Positions 27,924 through 39,317 of a stretch of 64,000 nucleotides of DNA are shown here, piece by piece. Positions within the stretch are counted from its first letter, which is position 1; the number at the start of each line of letters is the position of its first letter. Position numbers and translations under genes: made by a program. This DNA comes from Pseudomonas gingeri (lineage in GTDB: Bacteria > Pseudomonadota > Gammaproteobacteria > Pseudomonadales > Pseudomonadaceae). The notes under the pieces were generated by a model. The model saw only the letters and a list, made by a program, of their open reading frames with translations. It did no database searches and was not told the origin of the DNA. The stretch is taken from assembly GCF_013385635.1 (NCBI RefSeq), contig NZ_JACAPR010000032.1, forward strand, positions 1 through 64,000, given 5' to 3'.

Positions 27924-27942
27924 CAGGGCCCCAACGGCCCTG
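27924..27942 (+). other. Hairpin in the mucB-mucD gap
   Basis: CAGGGCC-CCAAC-GGCCCTG forms a 7-bp GC-rich stem in the 245-nt gap between mucB and mucD. It is followed by GCCTTGTTTGTTG rather than a clean T tract, so it may be a weak attenuator or a processing site. Confidence 0.4.
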
Positions 27943-28039
27943 GCCTTGTTTGTTGTTCCCGGTCCGTAATCCAGGCTTAATCATCCTTGGGTTTTATGGT
28001 ACCTGTCGCTTAACCATGCTCGTTGTTTACGGGAGCCGT

Positions 28040-29473
28040 ATGTCGATACCAAGCTTGAAATCTTATCTGTCCATTTTCGCCGCTGTCCTGCTGCTCGGGC
28101 AGACAGTCGCGGCCCAGGCCGCGGAGCTGCCCGACTTCACCCAGTTGGTGGAGCAGGCCTCGCCGGCGGTGGTGAACATCAGTACCACCCAGAAACTGCC
28201 GGACCGCAAGGTTTCGGACCAGGTCCAGGGCCTTGAAGGCTTGCCGCCGGAAATCCAGCAGTTCTTCCGCGGTTTCCCGCAACCGCGCGGGAAAGGTGGC
28301 GGTGGTGGCGGTCGGCAGCGTGAAGCCCAGTCCCTGGGATCGGGTTTCATCATCTCCGATGACGGCTATATCCTCACCAACAACCACGTGGTCGCCGACG
28401 CCGATGAGATCCTCGTTCGCCTGGCTGACCGCAGCGAACTCAAGGCCAAGCTGGTCGGTACCGATCCGCGTTCCGACGTAGCCCTGCTGAAGATCGACGG
28501 CAAGAACCTGCCGACCCTCAAGCTGGGCAAGTCCAAGGACCTGAAGCCGGGCCAGTGGGTCGTCGCCATCGGCTCGCCGTTCGGCTTTGACCACACCGTG
28601 ACGCAGGGCATCGTCAGTGCCGTTGGCCGCAGCCTGCCGAACGAAAACTATGTGCCGTTCATCCAGACCGACGTGCCGATCAACCCGGGCAACTCCGGTG
28701 GTCCGCTGTTCAATCTCAATGGTGAAGTGGTCGGTATCAACTCGCAGATCTACACCCGTTCCGGTGGCTTCATGGGCGTGTCCTTCGCGATCCCGATCGA
28801 TGTCGCCATGGACGTTTCCAATCAGCTGAAGGCCGGTGGCAAGGTCAGCCGCGGCTGGCTGGGCGTGGTGATCCAGGAGGTCAACAAGGACCTCGCCGAG
28901 TCCTTCGGCCTGGACAAGCCAGCGGGTGCGCTGGTGGCCCAGGTACAGGACGATGGCCCGGCAGCCAAAGGCGGCCTGCAGGTCGGTGACGTGATCCTCA
29001 GCATGAACGGCCAGCCGATCGAGCTGTCGGCCGATCTGCCGCATCTGGTGGGCGCACTGAAGGCGGGCGAGAAGGCCAAGCTGGAAGTGGTTCGTGAAGG
29101 GCAGCGCAAGACCATTGACCTGACGGTCGGGGCGATCCCGGATGAAGGCAAGGAAATGGATATCGCCAAGTCCGCCGGTGCCGAGCGCAGCAGCAATCGC
29201 CTGGGCGTGTCCGTGGCTGACCTGACCGACGAGCAGAAGAAAGCCAACGACCAGCTCAAGGGCGGTGTGATCATCAAGGAAGTGCAGGACGGTCCGGCGG
29301 CCCTGATCGGTCTGCAGCCGGGCGACGTGATCACGCACCTGAACAACCAGGCGATCACCGATGCCAAGCAGTTCACCGATATCGCCAAGGCCCTGCCGAA
29401 GAACCGTTCGGTATCGATGCGCGTGCTGCGTCAGGGACGTGCGAGCTTCATCACCTTCAAGCTGGCCGAATAA
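28040..29473 (+). CDS. mucD: Periplasmic serine protease MucD (DegP/HtrA-like)
   Basis: The 477 aa protease removes misfolded envelope proteins and dampens AlgU activity. It has a signal peptide (cleavage after AAQA), a glycine-rich loop (GKGGGGGGRQ), the catalytic triad His116 (NNHVVADAD), Asp146 (DVALLKID) and Ser219 (GNSGGPLFN), and two PDZ domains (about 270-360 and 390-470). The ATG at 28040 follows GGGAG. mucC, present between mucB and mucD in P. aeruginosa, is absent here. Confidence 0.96.
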   Translation: MSIPSLKSYLSIFAAVLLLGQTVAAQAAELPDFTQLVEQASPAVVNISTTQKLPDRKVSDQVQGLEGLPPEIQQFFRGFPQPRGKGGGGGGRQREAQSLGSGFIISDDGYILTNNHVVADADEILVRLADRSELKAKLVGTDPRSDVALLKIDGKNLPTLKLGKSKDLKPGQWVVAIGSPFGFDHTVTQGIVSAVGRSLPNENYVPFIQTDVPINPGNSGGPLFNLNGEVVGINSQIYTRSGGFMGVSFAIPIDVAMDVSNQLKAGGKVSRGWLGVVIQEVNKDLAESFGLDKPAGALVAQVQDDGPAAKGGLQVGDVILSMNGQPIELSADLPHLVGALKAGEKAKLEVVREGQRKTIDLTVGAIPDEGKEMDIAKSAGAERSSNRLGVSVADLTDEQKKANDQLKGGVIIKEVQDGPAALIGLQPGDVITHLNNQAITDAKQFTDIAKALPKNRSVSMRVLRQGRASFITFKLAE

Positions 29474-29489
29474 GTCCGGATTGAAGTGC

Positions 29490-29522
29490 AAAAAAGCCCG
29501 CCTCGAATGAGGCGGGCTTTTT
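29490..29522. terminator. Terminator after mucD
   Basis: AAAAAAGCCCGCCTC and GAGGCGGGCTTTTTT form a perfect 15-bp stem with a GAAT loop, 16 nt after the mucD stop. The A tract also lets it terminate the RDD gene from the other side. Confidence 0.95.
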
Positions 29523-29541
29523 CATGGGCGGGCGAAAAGTG

Positions 29542-30030
29542 TCAGCGCGGCTGTTTGGGAATACGCACCAGCTGGCTGTTGGAGTAGATGTCGTGCCAGC
29601 TACGTTTGCGCTTGTCGAAGAGCACCCAGATAAAGCCCAGGCCGGCAAACAGCCAGGAGGCGATCGACACCATGAAGCGCAGCAGCGCCTGCAAGAGGCT
29701 GATGGCCGTGCCGTCGGCGTTCTGCACCCTGATGCCCCACACCTGCATGCCCAGGGTCTGACCCTTGTAGGTCCAGAATTTGGCGAAGAAAGCGAACAGC
29801 ACGCAGAACACCACGGTCGAGAACAATGGGTCGCCGTCCAGCGCGCCGGCATCCGATAGGACCTTGAGTCGTGGCTCGCTGATGAAGACCATCTGCACCC
29901 CCTTGTAGATGAAGCCAGTGACGATCAGCAAGGCGGTGCACAGCAGGAAGTCATAGAACATCGCTGCCAGGCGACGGCCCAGGCCGGCGGCAGGAAACTC
30001 GCCCTGGGGGCTCAGCACGTGCTTTGGCAT
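29542..30030 (-). CDS. RDD-family membrane protein
   Basis: The 162 aa protein has the RDD signature near its start (AGLGRRLAAMFYDFLLCTALL: conserved Arg and Asp), three membrane segments (about 24-44, 68-88, 120-142) and the GQTLGMQVWGIRV motif. RDD proteins are proposed ion or solute exchangers; no substrate can be read here. It is a single gene between two terminators, convergent with mucD. Confidence 0.88.
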   Translation of the reverse strand: MPKHVLSPQGEFPAAGLGRRLAAMFYDFLLCTALLIVTGFIYKGVQMVFISEPRLKVLSDAGALDGDPLFSTVVFCVLFAFFAKFWTYKGQTLGMQVWGIRVQNADGTAISLLQALLRFMVSIASWLFAGLGFIWVLFDKRKRSWHDIYSNSQLVRIPKQPR

Positions 30031-30078
30031 AGTGGCTCTCTCGGAACGGAAAAAGCCATTTTACGGAATTGCGCTCAC

Positions 30079-30113
30079 AAAAAAGCCCCTGATGTCAGCA
30101 TCAGGGGCTTTTA
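30079..30113 (-). terminator. Terminator after the cold-shock gene
   Basis: A 14-bp stem (AAAAGCCCCTGATG / CATCAGGGGCTTTT) is flanked by an A tract that becomes a T tract on the minus strand, about 20 nt after the csp stop codon. Confidence 0.92.
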
Positions 30114-30131
30114 GTGTAATAAAGCTTGAAA

Positions 30132-30344
30132 TCAGGCTTCGGCGATGACTTCGTCAGCCTGCATGCCTTTCTGGCCTTGCACGGCGATGAAGGTCACTTT
30201 CTGGCCTTCTTTCAGGCTCTTGAAGCCGTTGCCCTGGATAGCGCGGAAATGGACGAACAGATCCGGACCGCTTTCGGGAGTGATAAAACCAAAACCTTTC
30301 TCGTCGTTAAACCACTTGACGGTGCCGCTCTGACGTTGGGACAT
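30132..30344 (-). CDS. CspA-family cold-shock protein
   Basis: The 70 aa protein is a single cold-shock domain with RNP1 (KGFGFITP, residues of about 17-24) and RNP2 (LFVHFRAI, about 29-36). Such proteins bind single-stranded RNA and DNA and act as RNA chaperones. It is monocistronic with its own terminator and a long upstream leader region (30345-30754). Which paralog (capA/capB/cspD type) it is cannot be decided from sequence alone. Confidence 0.95.
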
Positions 30345-30754
30345 TTCTTATTTCCTTTGACGCTAAAAATTAATGACAGCCCCTTTCACCTGAAAGAGTA
30401 CTGGGCTGGGTTGCAGGAAAGTAAGAGACGTCGAACGGGTTGTAGCAAACTTAGAGCTACTGCCCAGGTCACGATTCCAAGCGACCCATGCAAACACAGT
30501 AGGGAAACTCTACGCCAACTGTGGGAGAAAAAACAAGCCCCTGCCAAGCCCCCGGTTTGCGCCGGTTTGTCGCAGTTTTCGAGAGCTTTGGCGGGGGGAT
30601 GCCGGACATACAAACATTCAGTTGGGTTCGACTGTTATAAGCCAAGTTCGCTAATGAATATATGCACTGTTTTGTGGCGGTTGCGTTACAGGCTAGTGCA
30701 CTGTTTCACAACCGCCGTAGTTGTTACTGTAGGTATCAATCGCGCGCGATAGTT
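30345..30754. other. Long non-coding region between csp and gcvT
   Basis: This 410 bp stretch probably contains the csp promoter and 5' leader (minus strand). It has GC-rich stretches near 30540-30570 (GCCCCCGGTTTGCGCCGGTTTG) and no clear terminator for gcvT. The 75-codon minus-strand ORF at 30386-30613 has no recognisable family and is probably spurious. Confidence 0.5.
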
Positions 30755-31879
30755 TCAACCGCGATAGTAACGTTGCGGAACAAAAGGCATTTTGCTCACT
30801 TTCAACGGTACACGTTTGCCGCGGACGATGGCCCAGACTTCGCTGTCCAGTGCGCAGTGGGCGTTGTCCAGGTAACCCATGGCCAATGGTGCACCGAGGG
30901 TAGGGCCGAAGCCGCCGCTGCACACATTGCCGATGACCGTCCCATCCTGGTCGACGATTTCCGCGCCTTCGCGTACCGGCGTGCGTTCCTGCGGTAGCAG
31001 GCCGACACGTTTGCGGCGTACCCCTTGTTGTTGCTGGGCGAAGACCTGCTCGGCACCCGGGAAGCCGCCGGCCCGTGCACCGTCGGCGCGCCGCGACTTG
31101 GAGATGGCCCAGAGCAGGCTGGCTTCGATCGGCGTGGTCTCGGTGTTCATGTCATGGCCGTAGAGGCACAGGCCGGCTTCCAGGCGCAGCGAGTCGCGCG
31201 CGCCGAGGCCGATGGCTTCGACTTCGGTCTCGGCCAGCAGGCTGCGGGCCAGGGATTCGGTGCTGGCCGCCGGTACCGAGATTTCGAAACCGTCTTCACC
31301 GGTGTAGCCGGAACGGCTGACGTAGCAGTCGACACCCAGCAGGCGCACGGCGGTGAACTGCATGAAAGTCATCCGCGTGACCTCCGGTGCCAGGCGTGCC
31401 AGCACGGTAACGGCGGCGGGACCTTGCAGGGCGAGCAGGGCGCGTTCCTCGAACAGCGGCTGCACTTCGCACAGATGCCCCAGGTGCTTTTGCAGGTGCG
31501 CCAGGTCCTGGTCCTTGCAGGCGGCGTTGACCACCAGGAACAGTTCGTCGTTGCCCAGGTTGGCGACCATCAGGTCGTCGAGGATGCCGCCGGTTTCGTT
31601 GGTGAACATGGCATAGCGCTGCATGCCCACCGGCAGGTCGATGATATCCACCGGCACCAGGGCTTCCAGGGCCTTGGCGGCCGCGGCACCGACCAGGCGG
31701 ATCTGGCCCATGTGCGACACATCGAACAGCCCGGCCTGTTCGCGGGTGTGCTGGTGTTCCTTCATCACGCCCAGCGGGTACTGCACCGGCATGTCATAGC
31801 CGGCGAACGGCACCATGCGCGCACCGAGTTGCAGGTGAAGGGCGTGCAGCGGGGTTTTCAGCAGGTTTTCGGTGGACAT
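30755..31879 (-). CDS. gcvT: Aminomethyltransferase (glycine cleavage T protein)
   Basis: The 374 aa folate-dependent T protein releases ammonia from the aminomethyl-lipoyl arm of GcvH and forms methylene-tetrahydrofolate. MVPFAGYDMPVQYPLG, LFDVSHMGQI and SRSGYTGEDGFEISVP are the family motifs. CAGGAG precedes the ATG. It is the last gene of gcvH-gcvP-sdaA-gcvT, all on the minus strand. Confidence 0.96.
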   Translation of the reverse strand: MSTENLLKTPLHALHLQLGARMVPFAGYDMPVQYPLGVMKEHQHTREQAGLFDVSHMGQIRLVGAAAAKALEALVPVDIIDLPVGMQRYAMFTNETGGILDDLMVANLGNDELFLVVNAACKDQDLAHLQKHLGHLCEVQPLFEERALLALQGPAAVTVLARLAPEVTRMTFMQFTAVRLLGVDCYVSRSGYTGEDGFEISVPAASTESLARSLLAETEVEAIGLGARDSLRLEAGLCLYGHDMNTETTPIEASLLWAISKSRRADGARAGGFPGAEQVFAQQQQGVRRKRVGLLPQERTPVREGAEIVDQDGTVIGNVCSGGFGPTLGAPLAMGYLDNAHCALDSEVWAIVRGKRVPLKVSKMPFVPQRYYRG

Positions 31880-31928
31880 CTTCAGCTCCTGGAAATTGCC
31901 GGGAGGCCGGTTGCGCCGGCCTTGTCGA

Positions 31929-33305
<1,377 letters not shown>

Positions 33306-33346
33306 GGGATTCTCCGGGGTCGTTCTTATTATGGTGAGGATGCGAT

Positions 33347-33452
33347 GATCGTTCCCACGCTCGGCGTGGGAATGCCTCTCTGGACGCTCTGCGTCCGCTT
33401 CGTGACGCGGAGCGTCACGGGCTGCATTCCCACGCAGAGCGTGGGAACGATC
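33347..33452. repeat. Palindromic GATCGTTCCCACGCT element, copy 2
   Basis: This 106 bp element is bounded by GATCGTTCCCACGCT and AGCGTGGGAACGATC, with inner inverted arms (GGACGCTCTGCGTCC and GACGCGGAGCGTC). It has no REP core inside. It fills most of the gcvP-sdaA gap. Confidence 0.88.
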
Positions 33453-33486
33453 GGTTCTGGTGATCGACAGGGGTTGAGCTATGGTG

Positions 33487-36336
33487 TCAAGCGTAGTTCT
33501 CTATCGACGGGCAGGCGCAGACCAGGTTGCGGTCGCCGAACACATTGTCGACGCGACCGACCGGTGGCCAGTACTTGCCTTCGATCAACGACGCCACCGG
33601 GTAGACCGCCTGTTCGCGACTGTACGGGTGCGTCCACTCGCCGACGATTTCCGCCGCGGTGTGCGGGGCGTTCTTCAGCGGGTTGTCGTCCTTGTCCAGG
33701 CTGCCGTTTTCCACCGCGCGGATTTCCTCGCGGATACGGATCATGGCTTCGCAGAAACGGTCCAGTTCTTCCTTGGATTCGCTTTCGGTCGGCTCGATCA
33801 TCAGGGTGCCGGCCACCGGGAACGACATGGTCGGGGCGTGGAAGCCGAAATCGATCAGGCGCTTGGCGACGTCATCGACGCTGATGCCGCTGCTGTCCTT
33901 CAATGGCCGCAGGTCGAGGATGCACTCATGCGCCACCAGGCCGTTGCTGCCGGTGTAGAGCACCGGGTAATGCTCTTCCAGGCGACGGGAGATGTAGTTG
34001 GCGTTGAGGATTGCCAACTGCGAGGCGCGTTTGAGGCCTTCGCCGCCCATCATGCGGATGTACATCCAGGTGATCGGCAGGATGCTCGCGCTGCCGAATG
34101 GCGCCGCGCAGACCGCGCCTTCCTTGCGCTCCATGACGCCGTGACCGGGCAGGAACGGCGTCAGGTGCGATTTCACGCCGATCGGGCCGACGCCCGGGCC
34201 ACCACCGCCGTGGGGAATGCAGAAGGTCTTGTGCAGGTTCAGGTGCGACACGTCGCCGCCGAACTTGCCCGGGGCACACAGGCCGACCATGGCGTTCATG
34301 TTGGCGCCGTCGATGTACACCTGGCCGCCGTTGTCATGAATGATGCCGCAGATTTCGCGGATGCCTTCCTCGAACACGCCGTGGGTCGACGGGTAGGTGA
34401 TCATCAGCGCGGCGAGGTGTTCGCGGTGCTCGATGGCCTTGGCCCGCAGGTCTTCGATATCGACGTTGCCACGAGCGTCGCAGGCGGTGACCACCACGCG
34501 CATACCGGCCATGTTGGCGGTGGCCGGGTTGGTACCGTGGGCCGACGACGGGATCAGGCAGATATCGCGACGGTCATCGCCACGGCTCTGGTGGTAGGCG
34601 CGGATCGCCAGCAGGCCGGCGTATTCGCCCTGGGAGCCGGCGTTCGGCTGCAGGGAAATGGCGTCATAGCCGGTGGCGGCGCAAAGCATCGCTTCCAGCT
34701 CGTCGGTCAGTTGCTGGTAGCCGGCGCTTTGTGCAGCCGGGGCAAACGGGTGCAGGGCACCGAATTCGGCCCAGGTCACCGGGATCATTTCGCTGGCGGC
34801 GTTGAGCTTCATGGTGCACGAGCCCAGCGGGATCATGGTGCGATCCAGGGCCAGGTCCTTGTCCGCCAGCTTGCGCAGGTAGCGCATCAGCTCGGTTTCC
34901 GAGTGATAGCGGTTGAAGACCGGGTGGCTGAGGATCGGCGACTGGCGAACCAGGGCCGCCGGAATGGTGCTGGCGACCGACGCGGCGAGGGCGGCGAAGT
35001 CCGGCAGCGCCTTGCCCTCGGCCAGCAGGCTCCACAGGGTTTCCACGTCTGCCTGGCAGGTGGTTTCGTCGAGGGACAGGCCCAGGCGCTGACCATCTAC
35101 CACCCGCAGGTTGATCCGCTGGGCATGCGCCTTGTCGTGCAGGGCGGCAGTCTGTGCACCGGTATTGAGGGTCAGGGTGTCGAAGAAGCTGGTTTGCTCG
35201 ACGTTCAGGCCCAGCGCGCCCAGGCCCTTGGCCAGGATGGCGGTCAGGTGATGGATGCGGTTGGCGATCTGCACCAGGCCTTGGGGACCGTGGTACACGG
35301 CGTACATGCTGGCGATATTGGCCAGCAGGACCTGGGCGGTGCAGATGTTGCTGGTGGCTTTCTCGCGACGGATATGTTGTTCGCGGGTCTGCATTGCCAG
35401 GCGCAGGGCCGGCTTGCCGAAACGGTCCACGGATACGCCGACCAGGCGGCCGGGCATATCGCGCTTGAACGCGTCACGGGTGGAGAAGTAGGCCGCGTGC
35501 GGGCCGCCGAAGCCCAGCGGGACGCCGAAGCGTTGGGCGCTGCCGATGGCAACGTCGGCACCGAACTCACCCGGCGGGGTCAGCACGGTCAGGGCCAGCA
35601 GATCGGCGGCGACGGCCACCAGGGCGTTGGCGGCGTGGAAACGCTCGGCCAGTTCGCGGTAGTCGAACAGGTCGCCGTTGCTGGCCGGGTACTGCAGCAG
35701 GGCGCCGAAGAAGGCGCTGACATCGCTCAGTTCACGTTCGTCACCGACCACCACGTCGATGCCCAGCGGCTCGGCACGGGTACGCAACACGTCGAGGGTC
35801 TGCGGGTGGCAGTGCACGGAGGCGAAGAAGGCGTGGCTGCCCTTGTTCTTGCTCAGGCGCTTGCAGAAGGTCATGGCTTCGGCGGCGGCGGTGGCTTCGT
35901 CGAGCAGCGAGGCGTTGGCGATCGGCAGGCCGGTGAGATCGCTGATCAGGGTCTGGAAGTTCAGCAGCGCTTCGAGGCGGCCCTGGGAAATTTCCGGCTG
36001 GTACGGTGTGTAGGCGGTGTACCAGGCCGGGTTCTCCAGCAGATTGCGCAGGATCGGCGATGGCGTGTGGCAGTTGTAGTAGCCCTGGCCAATGTAGGTC
36101 TTGAACAGTTGGTTCTTCGCGGCGATGGCCTTGATCGACGCCAGGGCGTCGGCTTCGCTTTGCCCGTCCGGCAGGTCGAGGACGCTGGTGCCCTTGATGC
36201 TGTCGGGAATCACGCTGGCGCTCAGCGCTTCGAGGGAATCGAAGCCGAGGGTGGCGAGCATGGCGCGTTCGTCATCCTGGCGCGGGCCGATATGACGGGA
36301 GATGAATTCGTTGGCGGTGCCGAGGTTGATGGTCAT
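33487..36336 (-). CDS. gcvP: Glycine dehydrogenase (decarboxylating), P protein
   Basis: The 949 aa homodimeric-type P protein decarboxylates glycine with PLP and passes the aminomethyl group to lipoyl-GcvH. The N-terminal half starts FISRHIGPRQDDERAMLATLG. The PLP-binding lysine is K703 in LNLHKTFCIPHGGGGPG, followed by the glycine-rich loop. Length matches the E. coli enzyme (957 aa). It is 9 nt after gcvH. Confidence 0.97.
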   Translation of the reverse strand: MTINLGTANEFISRHIGPRQDDERAMLATLGFDSLEALSASVIPDSIKGTSVLDLPDGQSEADALASIKAIAAKNQLFKTYIGQGYYNCHTPSPILRNLLENPAWYTAYTPYQPEISQGRLEALLNFQTLISDLTGLPIANASLLDEATAAAEAMTFCKRLSKNKGSHAFFASVHCHPQTLDVLRTRAEPLGIDVVVGDERELSDVSAFFGALLQYPASNGDLFDYRELAERFHAANALVAVAADLLALTVLTPPGEFGADVAIGSAQRFGVPLGFGGPHAAYFSTRDAFKRDMPGRLVGVSVDRFGKPALRLAMQTREQHIRREKATSNICTAQVLLANIASMYAVYHGPQGLVQIANRIHHLTAILAKGLGALGLNVEQTSFFDTLTLNTGAQTAALHDKAHAQRINLRVVDGQRLGLSLDETTCQADVETLWSLLAEGKALPDFAALAASVASTIPAALVRQSPILSHPVFNRYHSETELMRYLRKLADKDLALDRTMIPLGSCTMKLNAASEMIPVTWAEFGALHPFAPAAQSAGYQQLTDELEAMLCAATGYDAISLQPNAGSQGEYAGLLAIRAYHQSRGDDRRDICLIPSSAHGTNPATANMAGMRVVVTACDARGNVDIEDLRAKAIEHREHLAALMITYPSTHGVFEEGIREICGIIHDNGGQVYIDGANMNAMVGLCAPGKFGGDVSHLNLHKTFCIPHGGGGPGVGPIGVKSHLTPFLPGHGVMERKEGAVCAAPFGSASILPITWMYIRMMGGEGLKRASQLAILNANYISRRLEEHYPVLYTGSNGLVAHECILDLRPLKDSSGISVDDVAKRLIDFGFHAPTMSFPVAGTLMIEPTESESKEELDRFCEAMIRIREEIRAVENGSLDKDDNPLKNAPHTAAEIVGEWTHPYSREQAVYPVASLIEGKYWPPVGRVDNVFGDRNLVCACPSIENYA

Positions 36337-36345
36337 GGCGATTCC

Positions 36346-36729
36346 TCAGGCTTCGGCGTTGGCTTTGATCAGGCGGTCGTAGGCGTCCTGATCCAGCAGT
36401 TGGCCGACAGCGGCGGCGTCGGCGGGCTTGAAGCGGAAGAACCAGCCTTCGCCCAGCGGGTCTTCGTTGACCAGTTCCGGGCTGTCTTCCAGGGCCGGAT
36501 TGGTTTCCAGCACTTCACCGTCCAGGGGCATGTACACGCCGCTGGCGGCCTTTACCGATTCCACGGTGGCGGCTTCGGCGCCCTTGTCGTAGGTCTGCAG
36601 TTCCGGCAGTTGCACAAACACCACGTCGCCCAGGGCATTCTGCGCGAATGCCGTGATGCCGACGGTGACGCTGCCATCGGCTTCGGTACGCAGCCATTCG
36701 TGGTCTTCAGTAAAACGCAACTCGCTCAT
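36346..36729 (-). CDS. gcvH: Glycine cleavage H protein
   Basis: The 127 aa lipoyl carrier shuttles the aminomethyl intermediate between P, T and L proteins. The lipoylated lysine is K60 in ATVESVKAASG. GAGGAG precedes the ATG at 36729. It is the promoter-proximal gene of the operon, about 80 nt downstream of a sigma-54 promoter. Confidence 0.96.
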   Translation of the reverse strand: MSELRFTEDHEWLRTEADGSVTVGITAFAQNALGDVVFVQLPELQTYDKGAEAATVESVKAASGVYMPLDGEVLETNPALEDSPELVNEDPLGEGWFFRFKPADAAAVGQLLDQDAYDRLIKANAEA

Positions 36730-36810
36730 GGAAACTCCTCAAGGGCCAGACTCGTCTGGTGGACGCGATAAAGGCGAGACCTGTGCCTCGCTTGCATGGG
36801 AGTTCCCTTA

Positions 36811-36825
36811 GCAAGTTTGTGGCCA
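36811..36825 (-). promoter_or_regulatory. Sigma-54 promoter of the gcvH operon
   Basis: On the minus strand TGGCCACAAACTTGC has GG and GC dinucleotides exactly 10 nt apart, matching TGGCAC-N5-TTGC at the invariant positions. It lies about 80 bp upstream of gcvH and downstream of GcsR-type sites, as needed for activation by the enhancer-binding protein encoded next door. Confidence 0.8.
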
Positions 36826-36888
36826 ATGTTGTTTGAGGCTTGTAAATCAAGGGTTTGAGGAAGATTTCAGCCAGTAGGAATGCTGTTG

Positions 36889-37007
36889 CTGTAGCGAAAT
36901 CGCTACAGTCGCTAAGAGTAAAAAAAGCCCAACAGGATCAAAGCCTTGTTGGGCGTGGTCTGGCTACATGTGTAGCGAAATCGTTCCGCTGTAGCGCTTT
37001 CAGTACA
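36889..37007. promoter_or_regulatory. GcsR-type binding sites (three)
   Basis: Three 18-bp sites resemble the TGTAACG-N4-CGTTCCG consensus I recall for P. aeruginosa GcsR: TGTAGCGAAATCGCTACA (36890-36907, a perfect palindrome), TGTAGCGAAATCGTTCCG (36971-36988) and TGTAGCGCTTTCAGTACA (36990-37007). The last two are separated by 1 nt. All lie 65-195 bp upstream of the sigma-54 promoter, a usual enhancer distance. Confidence 0.7.
36920..36954 (-). terminator. Terminator of gcsR
   Basis: On the minus strand GCCCAACA / TGTTGGGC forms an 8-bp stem with a 12-nt loop followed by seven T. It ends gcsR transcription, and it sits between the enhancer-like sites. Confidence 0.8.
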
Positions 37008-37047
37008 GATGAAGGTCGCTTTTGGTGTGCCCGAGGATGACGCTTAA

Positions 37048-37138
37048 CCCTGTGGGAGCGTGGTTTGCCCGCGAAGAGGTCAGTAAACCTTGCGCCCTGT
37101 GAGCGACCGTCATCGCTGGCAAGCCAGGCTCCTACAAG
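37048..37138. repeat. Inverted REP pair
   Basis: GTGGGAGCGTGGTTTGCCCGC (from 37052) and ATCGCTGGCAAGCCAGGCTC (from 37112) are two facing, diverged REP units between gcsR and its upstream sites. Confidence 0.65.
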
Positions 37139-37151
37139 ATTTTTCGGTGTA

Positions 37152-38660
<1,509 letters not shown>

Positions 38661-38706
38661 GGGGCGCAATTCGGTTCTGGGCGAGAGGACGCCAAGTATG
38701 ACATCT

Positions 38707-38877
38707 CTTGTGGGAGGGGGCTTGCCCCCGAAGCTTTTGATGCTCTTGCGGGCCTCTTCGCGCTCCCACAGGTTTCAGATTCACCACGGCCCCTTGTACG
38801 CAGGTTTGGCGGGACGCCGCACCGCCGCGAAGAGCCCATTGCGAGCTAAAAGCTTCCGGGGCAAGCCCCCTCCCACA
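38707..38877. repeat. REP units upstream of gcsR
   Basis: GTGGGAGGGGGCTTGCCCCC (from 38711) and the inverted GGGGCAAGCCCCCTCCCACA (from 38858) are REP units of a variant class, about 130 bp apart. Confidence 0.75.
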
Positions 38878-38887
38878 TGAACCTGGG

Positions 38888-39247
38888 TTATTCCAGGTGC
38901 TCGGGCTTCATCGGGTCGCCGGACTTGACGTGGAGTTGCGCCCGCACATCCTCGAACATCTCGTCGTAGTACTTGTGCATCGAAGCAATGCTGGCGCTTT
39001 TCGGCAGGCCGTATTGCTGGGCGATATGGGTGGCATGACGGGCGAAGTCGAAGGCCTGGTCCTTGGCCAGGAAGAACGACTCATCCAGGGTTTTTCCCTC
39101 GATGCTGCCATGCAAGGTGAACCGCATGCCCTTGCCTTCCCTGGGGTCCTGGGCGAGTTCATAGTCGATACACAGGTTGTAGCTGTAATCGTCCTTGTTC
39201 AGCGCGTGCCGCTCGATATGCAGGTGACCGGGCTCGAACTTGGCCAT
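38888..39247 (-). CDS. DUF5064 family protein
   Basis: This 119 aa soluble protein of unknown function begins MAKFEPGHLHIERHALN and has a beta-rich first half and a helical second half (DFARHATHIAQQYGLPKSAS, KYYDEMFEDVRAQL). It looks like the Pseudomonas-restricted DUF5064 family. GGAGAA precedes the ATG. It lies 70 bp downstream of arcC on the same strand and could be read from the arc operon. Confidence 0.75.
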   Translation of the reverse strand: MAKFEPGHLHIERHALNKDDYSYNLCIDYELAQDPREGKGMRFTLHGSIEGKTLDESFFLAKDQAFDFARHATHIAQQYGLPKSASIASMHKYYDEMFEDVRAQLHVKSGDPMKPEHLE

Positions 39248-39317
39248 GGGAATTCTCCTTCAAAGCATGGGAGTAGGGCAGACCACGAATCTGCCCCGAG
39301 GGTTCAAGGGCAGCTTC

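Noticed and set aside
30386..30613. 75-codon minus-strand ORF in the csp leader
   Set aside because: It has no family resemblance, no good ribosome site and a biased composition expected of an antisense shadow in a leader.
33481..36771. 1096-codon plus-strand ORF opposite gcvP/gcvH
   Set aside because: It is antisense to intact, well-conserved gcvP and gcvH and shows no domain of its own.
36730..37151. Glycine riboswitch upstream of gcvH
   Set aside because: The region is accounted for by a sigma-54 promoter, GcsR-type sites, a terminator and a REP pair; no tandem glycine aptamer core was found.
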